DNA from: Microbacterium sp. zg-B96
Lineage (GTDB): Bacteria; Actinomycetota; Actinomycetes; Actinomycetales; Microbacteriaceae
Length of the DNA stretch: 64,000 nt
Reading direction: 5' to 3'
Assembly (NCBI RefSeq): GCF_030246865.1
Contig: NZ_CP126738.1
Span: 1,922,001-1,986,000, forward strand
The translations under genes and the position numbers were made by a program. Below are positions 54,471-62,288 of the stretch, piece after piece. The notes beneath the pieces were generated by a model, which saw only the letters and a list, made by a program, of their open reading frames with translations, was not told where the DNA came from and searched no databases. The first letter of the stretch is position 1, and each line of letters opens with the position of its first letter.

Positions 54471-55648
54471 CCCGACGACACCGCCGCCGTCAGCGCCGGG
54501 GCCTGCGCGACGACGGGCGCGAGCTTCGCGGGGGTCATCGCGTACCCGATGTCCTCCCCCGAATCAGCGCGGGCGAAGACCACCCCGGTGACGTCTCCCG
54601 TCGCCGTCAGCAGCGGCCCACCGGAGTTTCCCGGCCGCACGGCGGCGGCGAGCGCGTAGATCTCCCGCGGCGCCCTGGTGGCGTCGTGGATGTCGGGCAC
54701 CTCGACGACCCCGACCGAGAGCACCCGGGCGCCGGTCATCGTGAAGGGGCCGCCGTACGGATACCCCTGCACCACACCCTCGTCGCCGGTCGCGAGGGTC
54801 GGCGCGACCGCGAGCGGGGCGACGTCCAGATCGTCCACGGCGATGACGGCGAGGTCGTCGACGGCGTCGAAGTACACGATGCGGCCCTGGCGGGCGGCTC
54901 CCCCCGGCAGTTCCACGACGGGATCGGTCACCCCGGCCACGACGTGCGCGTTGGTGACGATGCGGTCGGCTGCGGCGACGAACCCGGTGCCGGTGGAACT
55001 CGTGCCGCACGCATACGCCACTCCCGATATCCGGGCGACCGACTGCGCCGCCTCGTTCAGTGCGGGGTCGTCCAGCGCGACGTCGGGCGCCGGCTGCCCG
55101 GGGTCGACGATGACTCCGGGTCCGAACAGGTCGCCCAGGCTCGGCAGTCCCTCCTCCAGGAACGCACCGCGCACCTGCGCGAGCGCGGCGTCGACGGGTG
55201 CGGGGGTCAGCGAGTCGATGGCGCGCACGACCCGTGAGGAGGACACCGCGGCGGACAGATGAGGGATGCCGGCGACCACCAGCGTCTGGGCGATGAGCGA
55301 CACCGCGAGGGCCGCGACGACCACGCTCAGCGCGCCCCCGAGGATGCGCTCGAGCCACCCCAGGCGGATGCGCTCGACGCCGCGGCGGCCGGCGGCACCG
55401 ACGGCGGAGCCGGCCAGGGCGGCACCGGCCACCAGCGCGATCGATCCGACGACGATCGCGACGCTGCGCCACCCCGCCGAGGGCAGCACGTCGCTGAGCA
55501 CCGGAAGCACCATCGGCACCACCCAGTACGCCAGGAGGGCGCCCAGCGTCAGGCCGATGAGTGCGCCCAGCGCCGCCAGCAGGCCGCTGCGCAGCCCCAG
55601 CGCCAGCGCTACGACCAGGACCGCGACCACCACGATGTCGATGACCAT
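54455..55648 (-). CDS. MarP-like membrane-anchored trypsin-like serine protease
   Basis: A 397-residue protein: an N-terminal CvpA-like domain with four membrane segments (about residues 2-21, 25-55, 60-85 and 102-125) and an extracytoplasmic trypsin-fold protease. The catalytic triad is visible as His235 (TNAHVV), Asp264 or Asp265 (AVDDLAV) and Ser342 (RPGNSGGPL). Two cysteines (AYACGTSST and the C-terminal GSCAD) match the regulatory disulfide of MarP. MarP-type proteases support acid and oxidative stress resistance. The ATG at 55648 follows GGGAGG. Confidence 0.87.
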   Translation of the reverse strand: MVIDIVVVAVLVVALALGLRSGLLAALGALIGLTLGALLAYWVVPMVLPVLSDVLPSAGWRSVAIVVGSIALVAGAALAGSAVGAAGRRGVERIRLGWLERILGGALSVVVAALAVSLIAQTLVVAGIPHLSAAVSSSRVVRAIDSLTPAPVDAALAQVRGAFLEEGLPSLGDLFGPGVIVDPGQPAPDVALDDPALNEAAQSVARISGVAYACGTSSTGTGFVAAADRIVTNAHVVAGVTDPVVELPGGAARQGRIVYFDAVDDLAVIAVDDLDVAPLAVAPTLATGDEGVVQGYPYGGPFTMTGARVLSVGVVEVPDIHDATRAPREIYALAAAVRPGNSGGPLLTATGDVTGVVFARADSGEDIGYAMTPAKLAPVVAQAPALTAAVSSGSCAD

Positions 55649-55714
55649 CGGCACGACCTCCCTCGTCGCGCCAGCGTAGGCGACGCGGCTGTGATCGCGA
55701 CGCAGGCGGAGGGG

Positions 55715-55744
55715 TTGCACTTCAGGTCAGAGTGACATTAAGAT
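55715..55744 (+). promoter_or_regulatory. Candidate promoter of the nrtR-nad operon
   Basis: TTGCAC (55715-55720) and TAAGAT (55739-55744) are 18 bases apart in a locally AT-rich stretch. The first GTCA-N3-TGAC site lies in the spacer. The start point would be near 55751, about 17 bases before the nrtR ATG. Confidence 0.5.
55726..55736. promoter_or_regulatory. Candidate NrtR operator 1
   Basis: GTCA-GAG-TGAC between the -35 and -10 boxes. Together with the second site it fits CTTA-N2-GTCA-N3-TGAC-N3-AA. Its position would block RNA polymerase. Confidence 0.5.
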
Positions 55745-55761
55745 CGGTTTCGAGACTTAGG

Positions 55762-55772
55762 GTCAATATGAC
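55762..55772. promoter_or_regulatory. Candidate NrtR operator 2, over the nrtR start codon
   Basis: GTCA-ATA-TGAC centred 36 bases after operator 1, overlapping the nrtR ATG (55768-55770). The repeated half-sites and position imply autoregulation and control of the downstream nad genes. Confidence 0.5.
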
Positions 55773-56445
55773 ACAAACATCGGACAGCCGCGTTGCCGTC
55801 TCCACGGTGATCTTCAGCCTGCGCCGCCTCCCCGGCGCGGACGCCGCGAGCGTCGTGCTGCCCCTGGTGCGGCGCACCCGCGACCCCTACGAGGGCCGGT
55901 GGGCCCTGCCGGGCGGGTGGCTCGACGTCACCGAGAACCTGGATGCCGCGGCCGCCCGCACCCTCGCCGAGACCACCGGTCTTGCCCCCAGCTATCTGGA
56001 GCAGCTCTACGCGTTCGGCGCGGTGGATCGATCCCCGAGCCGCGTCGTGTCGATCGTGTACTGGGCCCTGGTGCGCCCCGACGAGGCCGAGGCGGCCCAG
56101 GCACAGCACAACGTCGCCTGGTTCGACGCGGCATCCCTCCCGCCGCTGGCGTTCGACCACAGCCAGATCGTCGAGTACGCACTGTGGCGCCTGCGCAACA
56201 AGGTGGGCTACAGCCGCATCGCCCACGGTCTGCTGCCGGAGGAGTTCACCCTCGCCGAGCTGCGCGAGGTGTACGAGGCGATCCTGGAGCGCCGGCTGGA
56301 CCCGGCCAACTTCCGCCGCCAAGTGGAGAACTCCGCCACCCTCATCCCCACCGAGCAGTTCCGCACCGGCAGCCACCGGCCGGCACGGCTGTACCGCTCC
56401 AACCACGACCTGGAGCTGGCCGACCGCGGCCCGCTCCCCCGCTGA
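55768..56445 (+). CDS. nrtR: NrtR-type Nudix-related transcriptional regulator of NAD synthesis
   Basis: A 225-residue protein with an N-terminal Nudix-like domain (about residues 8-145) and a C-terminal winged helix (about 150-220, EEFTLAELREVYEAILER; NSATLIPTEQFRTG). The Nudix box GGWLDVTENLDAAAARTLAE is degenerate: the RE of the consensus is RT and the EE is ET, so hydrolase activity is probably lost and ADP-ribose sensing kept. It heads the nadA-nadB-nadC genes, which it is expected to repress. The nadA ATG follows the stop after ten bases. Confidence 0.88.
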   Translation: MTQTSDSRVAVSTVIFSLRRLPGADAASVVLPLVRRTRDPYEGRWALPGGWLDVTENLDAAAARTLAETTGLAPSYLEQLYAFGAVDRSPSRVVSIVYWALVRPDEAEAAQAQHNVAWFDAASLPPLAFDHSQIVEYALWRLRNKVGYSRIAHGLLPEEFTLAELREVYEAILERRLDPANFRRQVENSATLIPTEQFRTGSHRPARLYRSNHDLELADRGPLPR

Positions 56446-56455
56446 AGGAACCGTC

Positions 56456-57784
56456 ATGACCGCCACCATCCTGACGCTGCAGCCCCGACCGCCGGCCGAC
56501 CCGAGCGTCGACCATGAGATCCAGTCGATCGTCGCCGGCACGGGTGCCGGCTCGACCTGCAACACCGACCTGGCCGCCGGCCCGTGGACTTTCGACACCC
56601 GCCCGGGCTACGGACCCGGCGCGTCCATGGGCGACGTCATCCCCACCGGCGCACCCCGCCAGGGCGAACTGCCGCAGCTGTATCGCGACGCACCCGACAT
56701 CGAACTTCACGAGCGCATCCGCGCCGCCAAGGACGCTTTGGGCGACCGCGTGGTGGTGCTCGGCCACTTCTATCAGCGCGAAGAGGTCGTCCGTCACGCC
56801 GACTATGTGGGCGACTCGTTCCAGCTGGCCGGTGCTGCCAAGGCCCGCACCGAGGCGGAGGCGATCGTCTTCTGCGGCGTGCACTTCATGGCCGAGACGG
56901 CCGACCTCCTCTCCGGCCCCGACCAGGCGGTGATCCTGCCGAACCTCGCCGCCGGGTGCTCGATGGCCGACATGGCCGACATCGACCAGGTCGAGGAGTG
57001 CTGGGAGCAGCTCGAGGAGCTGTTCGGCGACATGGACACCCCCGGCACCGACGGGCTGGTACCGGTGATCCCGGTGACGTACATGAACTCCTCCGCGGCC
57101 ATCAAGGGATTCGTCGGGCGCCATGGCGGCATCGTGTGCACGTCGTCGAATGCGCGCACCGTGCTGGAGTGGGCGTTCGCGCGGGGCCGCCGGGTGCTGT
57201 TCTTCCCCGACCAGCACCTCGGCCGCAACACCGCCAAGGCGATGGGCGTGCCGCTGGAGCAGATGCCGATGTGGAACCCGACCAAGCCGTGGGGCGGGAC
57301 GGATGCCGCGACGCTCACCGGCAGCCGGGTGATCCTCTGGCACGGGTTCTGCTCGGTGCATCGCCGGTTCACCGTCGACCAGATAGACAAGGCCCGCGCC
57401 GAGCACCCCGGCGTGCGCGTGATCGTGCACCCGGAGTGCCCCATGCCGGTGGTGGATGCCGCCGACGAATCGGGATCCACCGACTACATCCGCAAGGCGA
57501 TCGAAGCCGCCACGCAACCGTCCACCTTCGCCATCGGCACCGAGATCAACCTCGTGCAGCGGCTGGCGGCCGAGCATCCGCAGCACGAGATCTTCTGCCT
57601 CGACCCGGTCGTGTGCCCCTGCTCGACGATGTACCGCATCCACCCCGGCTACCTCGCCTGGGTGCTGGAATCGCTCGTTGCCGGGCAGATCGTCAACCGC
57701 ATCACGGTGCCGCCGGAGGTCGCCGACCCCGCCCGCGTGGCGCTGGAGCGCATGCTGGCCGCCAGACCCGGGGCGGGGTCGTGA
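56456..57784 (+). CDS. nadA: Quinolinate synthase
   Basis: A 442-residue NadA, which condenses iminoaspartate and dihydroxyacetone phosphate to quinolinate using a [4Fe-4S] cluster. Candidate cluster cysteines lie in VFCGVHFMAETA, GFCSVH and DPVVCPCSTMYR. VLGHFYQREEVV and the SSNARTVLEWA block are typical. About 85 N-terminal residues precede the core, as in other actinobacteria. The ATG at 56456 has AAGGAA five bases upstream. Its TGA overlaps the nadB GTG. Confidence 0.95.
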   Translation: MTATILTLQPRPPADPSVDHEIQSIVAGTGAGSTCNTDLAAGPWTFDTRPGYGPGASMGDVIPTGAPRQGELPQLYRDAPDIELHERIRAAKDALGDRVVVLGHFYQREEVVRHADYVGDSFQLAGAAKARTEAEAIVFCGVHFMAETADLLSGPDQAVILPNLAAGCSMADMADIDQVEECWEQLEELFGDMDTPGTDGLVPVIPVTYMNSSAAIKGFVGRHGGIVCTSSNARTVLEWAFARGRRVLFFPDQHLGRNTAKAMGVPLEQMPMWNPTKPWGGTDAATLTGSRVILWHGFCSVHRRFTVDQIDKARAEHPGVRVIVHPECPMPVVDAADESGSTDYIRKAIEAATQPSTFAIGTEINLVQRLAAEHPQHEIFCLDPVVCPCSTMYRIHPGYLAWVLESLVAGQIVNRITVPPEVADPARVALERMLAARPGAGS

Positions 57785-59331
57785 CCAGCGTCGTCGTGGT
57801 CGGCTCCGGCATCGCCGGGCTGGCTGCCGCGCTGCACGCGACGGCGGCGGGATGCCGGGTGACTCTCGTCACGAAGGACACACTCGGGCACGCCAACACG
57901 CGGTTCGCGCAGGGTGGCATCGCCGGGGTGCTGTTCGACGACGACAGCGTCGACGCGCACGTGCAGGACACCCTCGCCGCCGGGGCCGGGCTGGCCGACC
58001 CCGCGGCGGTGCTGCTGCTCGCCACGGAAGGCCCGCAGCGCATCCGCGAGCTCGCGGAGCTCGGCGTCGCCTTCGACCGCGCCGCCGACGGGACCTACCT
58101 CAAGGGCTTGGAAGCGGCCCACTCGTACCCGCGCATCGTGCATGCCGGCGGCGACGCCACCGGGCTGGAGATCGAACAAGCCCTGGTCGCGGCGGTGCGC
58201 GCCGCCGACATCCGGGTGATCGAGCACGCGTTCCTGGAGGACCTCGTGGTGACCTCCCGCCGCGTCACCGGCGTCGACGTGCTGAAGGGTGACGGCGGAC
58301 AGGTGCGCATCCACGCCGGAGCAGTGGTGATCGCCACCGGCGGGGTGGGTCAGCTGTATGCGCACACCACCAATCCCCTCGTGGCCACCGGCGACGGCAT
58401 CGCTGCGGCGCTGCGGATCGGCGCCGCCGTCAGCGACCTCGAGTTCGTGCAGTTCCACCCCACCGTCCTGGCCGGAGGTGAGGCGTTCCTCGTCTCCGAA
58501 GCGGTGCGGGGTGAGGGCGCCGTGCTCATCGACGACACCGGCCGCCGGTTCACCTTCGACGCCCACCCCGACGGCGAGCTCGCGCCGCGGGACGTCGTCG
58601 CCCGCGCGATCGTGCGGCAGATGGCGGCGCAGGGTGGGCGTCCGGTGCGGCTGGATGCCACCGGCATCCGCGCGACCCCCGTTGCCACCGCCGCATTCCT
58701 CGCCGAGCGCTTCCCCACGATCGACGCCGCCGTGCGTGCCCGCGGCTGGGACTGGGCGCGCGAACCCATCCCGGTGACCCCGGCGGCGCACTACCTCATG
58801 GGCGGCATCGACACCGACCTGTGCGGGCGCACCGGCGTGCCCGGGCTGTATGCCGTCGGCGAGGCCGCGCGCACCGGCGTGCACGGCGCGAACCGGCTCG
58901 CCTCGAACTCGCTGCTGGAGGGCGCGGTGTTCGGCGCGCGTGCCGGCGACGTGATGGCCGCCGATGCCCTCCTCCCCTGGCCCGCGACGGCGCCCGCCGC
59001 CCCCGCACCCGAACCGCTCCCGGAGCCGCAGGAGCCGCAGCCCGGGGGCGAGCCGTTCGCACGGGCGGCGCTGCAGCGGGTGATGTGGACGGATGCCGGG
59101 GTCGAGCGTGACGAGGCCGGGCTGGCCCGCGCCGCCGCGGTCATCGCCGCGTGGCGCGACGCGGCATCCGCACCCCGCACCGTCTCAGAGCACGAGGACG
59201 CGAACCTGCTGCTCGTGGCCGAACTCGTCGTCGCCGCCGCCCGCGCCCGCGCCGCATCGGTGGGAGCGCACTTCCGCCGGGACGGCGTGACCGCACCCGA
59301 CCCCATCCCCGCCCTGGAAGGAAGCGCCTGA
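57781..59331 (+). CDS. nadB: L-aspartate oxidase
   Basis: A 516-residue FAD enzyme that oxidises aspartate to iminoaspartate, the substrate of NadA. It has the dinucleotide motif VVVGSGIAGLAAAL at the N-terminus, RFAQGGIAG, EFVQFHPTVL, and AHYLMGGIDTDLCGRTGVPG with the family active-site region, then GANRLASNSLLEGAVFGARAG. The C-terminal part has a Pro-Glu-rich linker. The GTG at 57781 overlaps the nadA stop by four bases, and the stop overlaps the nadC ATG (TGATG). Confidence 0.95.
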   Translation: MTSVVVVGSGIAGLAAALHATAAGCRVTLVTKDTLGHANTRFAQGGIAGVLFDDDSVDAHVQDTLAAGAGLADPAAVLLLATEGPQRIRELAELGVAFDRAADGTYLKGLEAAHSYPRIVHAGGDATGLEIEQALVAAVRAADIRVIEHAFLEDLVVTSRRVTGVDVLKGDGGQVRIHAGAVVIATGGVGQLYAHTTNPLVATGDGIAAALRIGAAVSDLEFVQFHPTVLAGGEAFLVSEAVRGEGAVLIDDTGRRFTFDAHPDGELAPRDVVARAIVRQMAAQGGRPVRLDATGIRATPVATAAFLAERFPTIDAAVRARGWDWAREPIPVTPAAHYLMGGIDTDLCGRTGVPGLYAVGEAARTGVHGANRLASNSLLEGAVFGARAGDVMAADALLPWPATAPAAPAPEPLPEPQEPQPGGEPFARAALQRVMWTDAGVERDEAGLARAAAVIAAWRDAASAPRTVSEHEDANLLLVAELVVAAARARAASVGAHFRRDGVTAPDPIPALEGSA

Positions 59332-60185
59332 TGCTCACTCGCACCGTCATCGACCGAACCGTCCGTGCCGCCCTCGATGAGGACGCCCCGTGGGGCGACA
59401 TCACCAGTGACACCCTCATCGTCGAGACCGCGAAAGCCCGGGGCGCCCTGGTCGCCCGGGAAGACGGCCTCTTCTCCGGCGGCGACGTGTTCGAGGCGGC
59501 GTTCCGCCTCACCGACCCGCGCTGCGACGTCGTGCTGCTGGTGGAGGACGGCGAGGCGTTCCGGGCCGGCGACCCCCTGGCACTGGTGACCGGACCGGCG
59601 CGTGCCGTGCTCACCGCGGAGCGGGTGGGGCTCAACTTCGCGCAGCGCATGAGCGGGATCGCCACCCTCACGGCGCTGTACGTCGCCGAAGTGGCCCACA
59701 CCGGGGCTCGTATCGCAGACACCCGCAAGACCACGCCGGGGCTGCGGGCGTTCGAGCGTCACGCCGTGCGTAACGGCGGCGGCCACAACCACCGTTTCTC
59801 GCTGTCGGATGCCGTCATGGTCAAGGACAACCACCTCGCCGTGCTCACCCGCAACGGCATGTCGGTGACGGCGGCGCTGCAGGGCGCGATCGCGCGACTG
59901 CCGCACACCACCCATGTCGAGGTCGAAGTGGACCGTCTCGACCAGATCGAAGCCGTACTGGCGGCGGGGGTCGGCACGATCATGCTCGACAACTTCACGC
60001 TCGAGCAGTTGCGGCAAGGGGTCACCGCCGTCGCCGGCCGCGCCACGATCGAAGCCTCCGGCGGGGTGGACCTCCACACGGTGCGGGCGATCGCCGAGAC
60101 CGGCGTCGATGTCATCTCGGTCGGCGCGCTCACCCACTCCGCCCGTGCGCTGGACCTGGGCCTGGATGTGAGCCTGGAGGACTGA
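59331..60185 (+). CDS. nadC: Nicotinate-nucleotide pyrophosphorylase (quinolinate phosphoribosyltransferase)
   Basis: A 284-residue NadC that converts quinolinate and PRPP to nicotinate mononucleotide. Family blocks are EDAPWGDITSDTLI, LNFAQRMSGIATLT, ADTRKTTPGLRAFERHAVRNGGG (substrate binding), VMVKDNHLA, VEVEVDRLDQ and IEASGGVDLHTV with SVGALTHS. The ATG at 59331 overlaps the nadB stop by one base. The cysteine desulfurase gene follows after one base. Confidence 0.96.
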   Translation: MLTRTVIDRTVRAALDEDAPWGDITSDTLIVETAKARGALVAREDGLFSGGDVFEAAFRLTDPRCDVVLLVEDGEAFRAGDPLALVTGPARAVLTAERVGLNFAQRMSGIATLTALYVAEVAHTGARIADTRKTTPGLRAFERHAVRNGGGHNHRFSLSDAVMVKDNHLAVLTRNGMSVTAALQGAIARLPHTTHVEVEVDRLDQIEAVLAAGVGTIMLDNFTLEQLRQGVTAVAGRATIEASGGVDLHTVRAIAETGVDVISVGALTHSARALDLGLDVSLED

Positions 60186-60186
60186 C

Positions 60187-61335
60187 ATGCCGCTGCTGTA
60201 CCTCGATCACGCCGCCACGACGCCGGTGCGTGCCGATGTGCTCGAGGCGATGATGCCGTACCTCACCGAGTCCTACGGCAACCCGTCGAGCCACCACACC
60301 GTGGGTGAGGACGCCGCCGCCGCTTTGACCGATGCGCGCGCCCGGGTGGCGCGAGCGCTGGGCATGCGCGCCGGCGACGTCGTCTTCACCGCCGGCGGCA
60401 CCGAGGCCAACAACCTCGCCATCAAGGGCATCGCTCTGGCCGCCCGGGCAGCGCACCCCGGCAGGACGCAGCTCATCACGACCCCGATCGAGCACGAATC
60501 GGTGCTGGCCTCGTGCGACTACCTCCGGCGCCTGCACGGGTTCGACCTCACCCTGCTCCCCGTTGACGCGACCGGCCGCGTCGACCCGGGCCGGCTCGCC
60601 GCCGAGCTGGGGCCGCAGACCGCGCTGGTGTCGATCGGCTCCGCCAACAACGAGGTCGGGACGGTGCAGGATGCCGCCGCCCTCGCCGCCGCCTGCGCCA
60701 CCCACCGGGTGCCGGTGCACCTCGATGCGGTGCAGGCCGCCGGCTGGCTGCCGCTTGCGGGCACCGGCGCGGATGCGCTGTCGCTGGCCGGCCACAAGGT
60801 CGGCGCCCCCAAGGGCATCGGCGTGCTCGCGGTGCGCGGCCGCATCCCGCTGGAGCCCCTCGTACACGGCGGCGGGCAGGAGCGGGGTCGGCGCAGCGGC
60901 ACCGAGAACGTCGCCGGCGCCGTGGGGATCGCCCACGCGTTGGAGTCGGCAGAGGCCGAGCGAGCGGATGCCGCGTCGCGCGTCACCGCGGTGCGTGACG
61001 CGTTCATCGCCGCGGTGCTCGCCGCCGTCCCCGCCGCCCGGCTCACCGGCCACGCCACGCACCGTCTTGCCGGCACGGCGAGCTTCACCTTCGCCGGGAC
61101 CAGTGGCGAGGCGGTGCTGCTGCAACTGGAGCGGCGCGGCGTGGTGACCTCCAGCGGGTCGGCGTGCGCTGCCGGCAGCGACGAGCCCTCCCACGTGCTG
61201 CAGGCGTTGGGCGTCCCCGCGGACCTCGCCCGCACCGCCGTGCGCTTCACCTTCGGCCACGGCCCGCTCCCTGAGCCCGCGACGCTCTGCGCCGCGGTGG
61301 CCGCCGCCGTCGCGGCGGTACGATCGGGCTCGTGA
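60187..61335 (+). CDS. nadS: NifS/IscS-like cysteine desulfurase of the nad operon
   Basis: A 382-residue PLP enzyme that takes sulfur from cysteine. The PLP lysine is Lys204 (LAGHKVGAPKG) and the persulfide cysteine Cys327 (SSGSACAAG). The N-terminus LYLDHAATTPVRADVLEAM is typical. Its place right after nadC suggests it serves the NadA Fe-S cluster, as proposed for NadS proteins in other bacteria. A general Fe-S role cannot be excluded. Its stop overlaps the GTG of the glycosyltransferase gene. Confidence 0.88.
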   Translation: MPLLYLDHAATTPVRADVLEAMMPYLTESYGNPSSHHTVGEDAAAALTDARARVARALGMRAGDVVFTAGGTEANNLAIKGIALAARAAHPGRTQLITTPIEHESVLASCDYLRRLHGFDLTLLPVDATGRVDPGRLAAELGPQTALVSIGSANNEVGTVQDAAALAAACATHRVPVHLDAVQAAGWLPLAGTGADALSLAGHKVGAPKGIGVLAVRGRIPLEPLVHGGGQERGRRSGTENVAGAVGIAHALESAEAERADAASRVTAVRDAFIAAVLAAVPAARLTGHATHRLAGTASFTFAGTSGEAVLLQLERRGVVTSSGSACAAGSDEPSHVLQALGVPADLARTAVRFTFGHGPLPEPATLCAAVAAAVAAVRSGS

Positions 61336-62288
61336 ACGCAGCGATCACGGTCATCGTGCCCGGTTTCGACGTGGCCGAGTACGCCATCGAGGCCCTTGAT
61401 TCGCTGCGCGCGCAGACCCTGCCGGATTGGGTGGCGATCCTCGTCGACGACGCGTCGACGGATGCCACCGGCGACGTGTTCGCCGCCGCCGCGGCATCCG
61501 ACCCGCGCTTCCGGCTCGTGCGTCACGACGAGCGCCGCGGCCTCGCTGCCGCCCGCAACACCGGGCTCGCCCACGTCGACACGCCCTACCTGGGGTTCCT
61601 CGACGCCGACGACGTGCTTGCCCCCACCGCGCTGGAGCGGCTGGTGGGCGTGCTCGAGCAGACCGGCAGCGACTTCGCCGTGGGAGCGTATGTGCGCCTG
61701 AGCCCGGATGCCACCGGCGGCTACGCCCCCGGCCCGGTGCAGCCGTGGGTGAGCGCTGCCACCGATCCGGCCCGCCACGGCACCACCATCGACGAGCATC
61801 CGGAGGCCTCCGGCAACATCGTGGCGTGGTCCAAGGTGAGCCGCACCGACTTCTGGCGCCGCGCGGGACTTCGTTTCCCGGACGGGCGCCTGTACGAGGA
61901 CCAGATCGTCGCGCAGCAGATGTACAGCCGCGCCCGCCGATTCGACACGGTACCCGAAGTGGTGGTGCAGTGGCGCGAACGCGCCGACGGCTCCTCGATC
62001 ACGCAGGGCAAGAGCGCGCTGCCGGTGCTGCGGGACTACCTGGCCGCGATGGTCGAGGGTCTGGATGTGCTCGATGCCGCCGGTCACGCCGCCGCGGTGC
62101 GCTCGCGAGTGCGACTGATCCTGGCGATGGACCTGCCGCCGCTGGTGGAGATCGCCCGCATCCACCCCGACGACGCGTACCGCCGCGCGCTGGGTGCGTT
62201 CACCCGCGAAGTGTGGTCGCGCGGCGGCGCGCACACCGACCTGGACGAGCGGTCATCGCACCTGGCGGGGGCCGCGCTGCTGCTCTGA
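61332..62288 (+). CDS. Family 2 glycosyltransferase
   Basis: A 318-residue GT-A fold glycosyltransferase. The nucleotide-sugar region is VIVPGFDVAEYAIEALDSL, VDDASTDATGDVF and GLAAARNTGLAHV, with the metal-binding DXD equivalent FLDADDVL. The LYEDQIVAQQMYSRA segment fits the acceptor/catalytic loop. The sugar and acceptor are unknown. It is coupled to nadS by GTGA although its function has no obvious tie to NAD. Its last 36 bases overlap the end of the convergent ABC exporter gene. Confidence 0.87.
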   Translation: MNAAITVIVPGFDVAEYAIEALDSLRAQTLPDWVAILVDDASTDATGDVFAAAAASDPRFRLVRHDERRGLAAARNTGLAHVDTPYLGFLDADDVLAPTALERLVGVLEQTGSDFAVGAYVRLSPDATGGYAPGPVQPWVSAATDPARHGTTIDEHPEASGNIVAWSKVSRTDFWRRAGLRFPDGRLYEDQIVAQQMYSRARRFDTVPEVVVQWRERADGSSITQGKSALPVLRDYLAAMVEGLDVLDAAGHAAAVRSRVRLILAMDLPPLVEIARIHPDDAYRRALGAFTREVWSRGGAHTDLDERSSHLAGAALLL

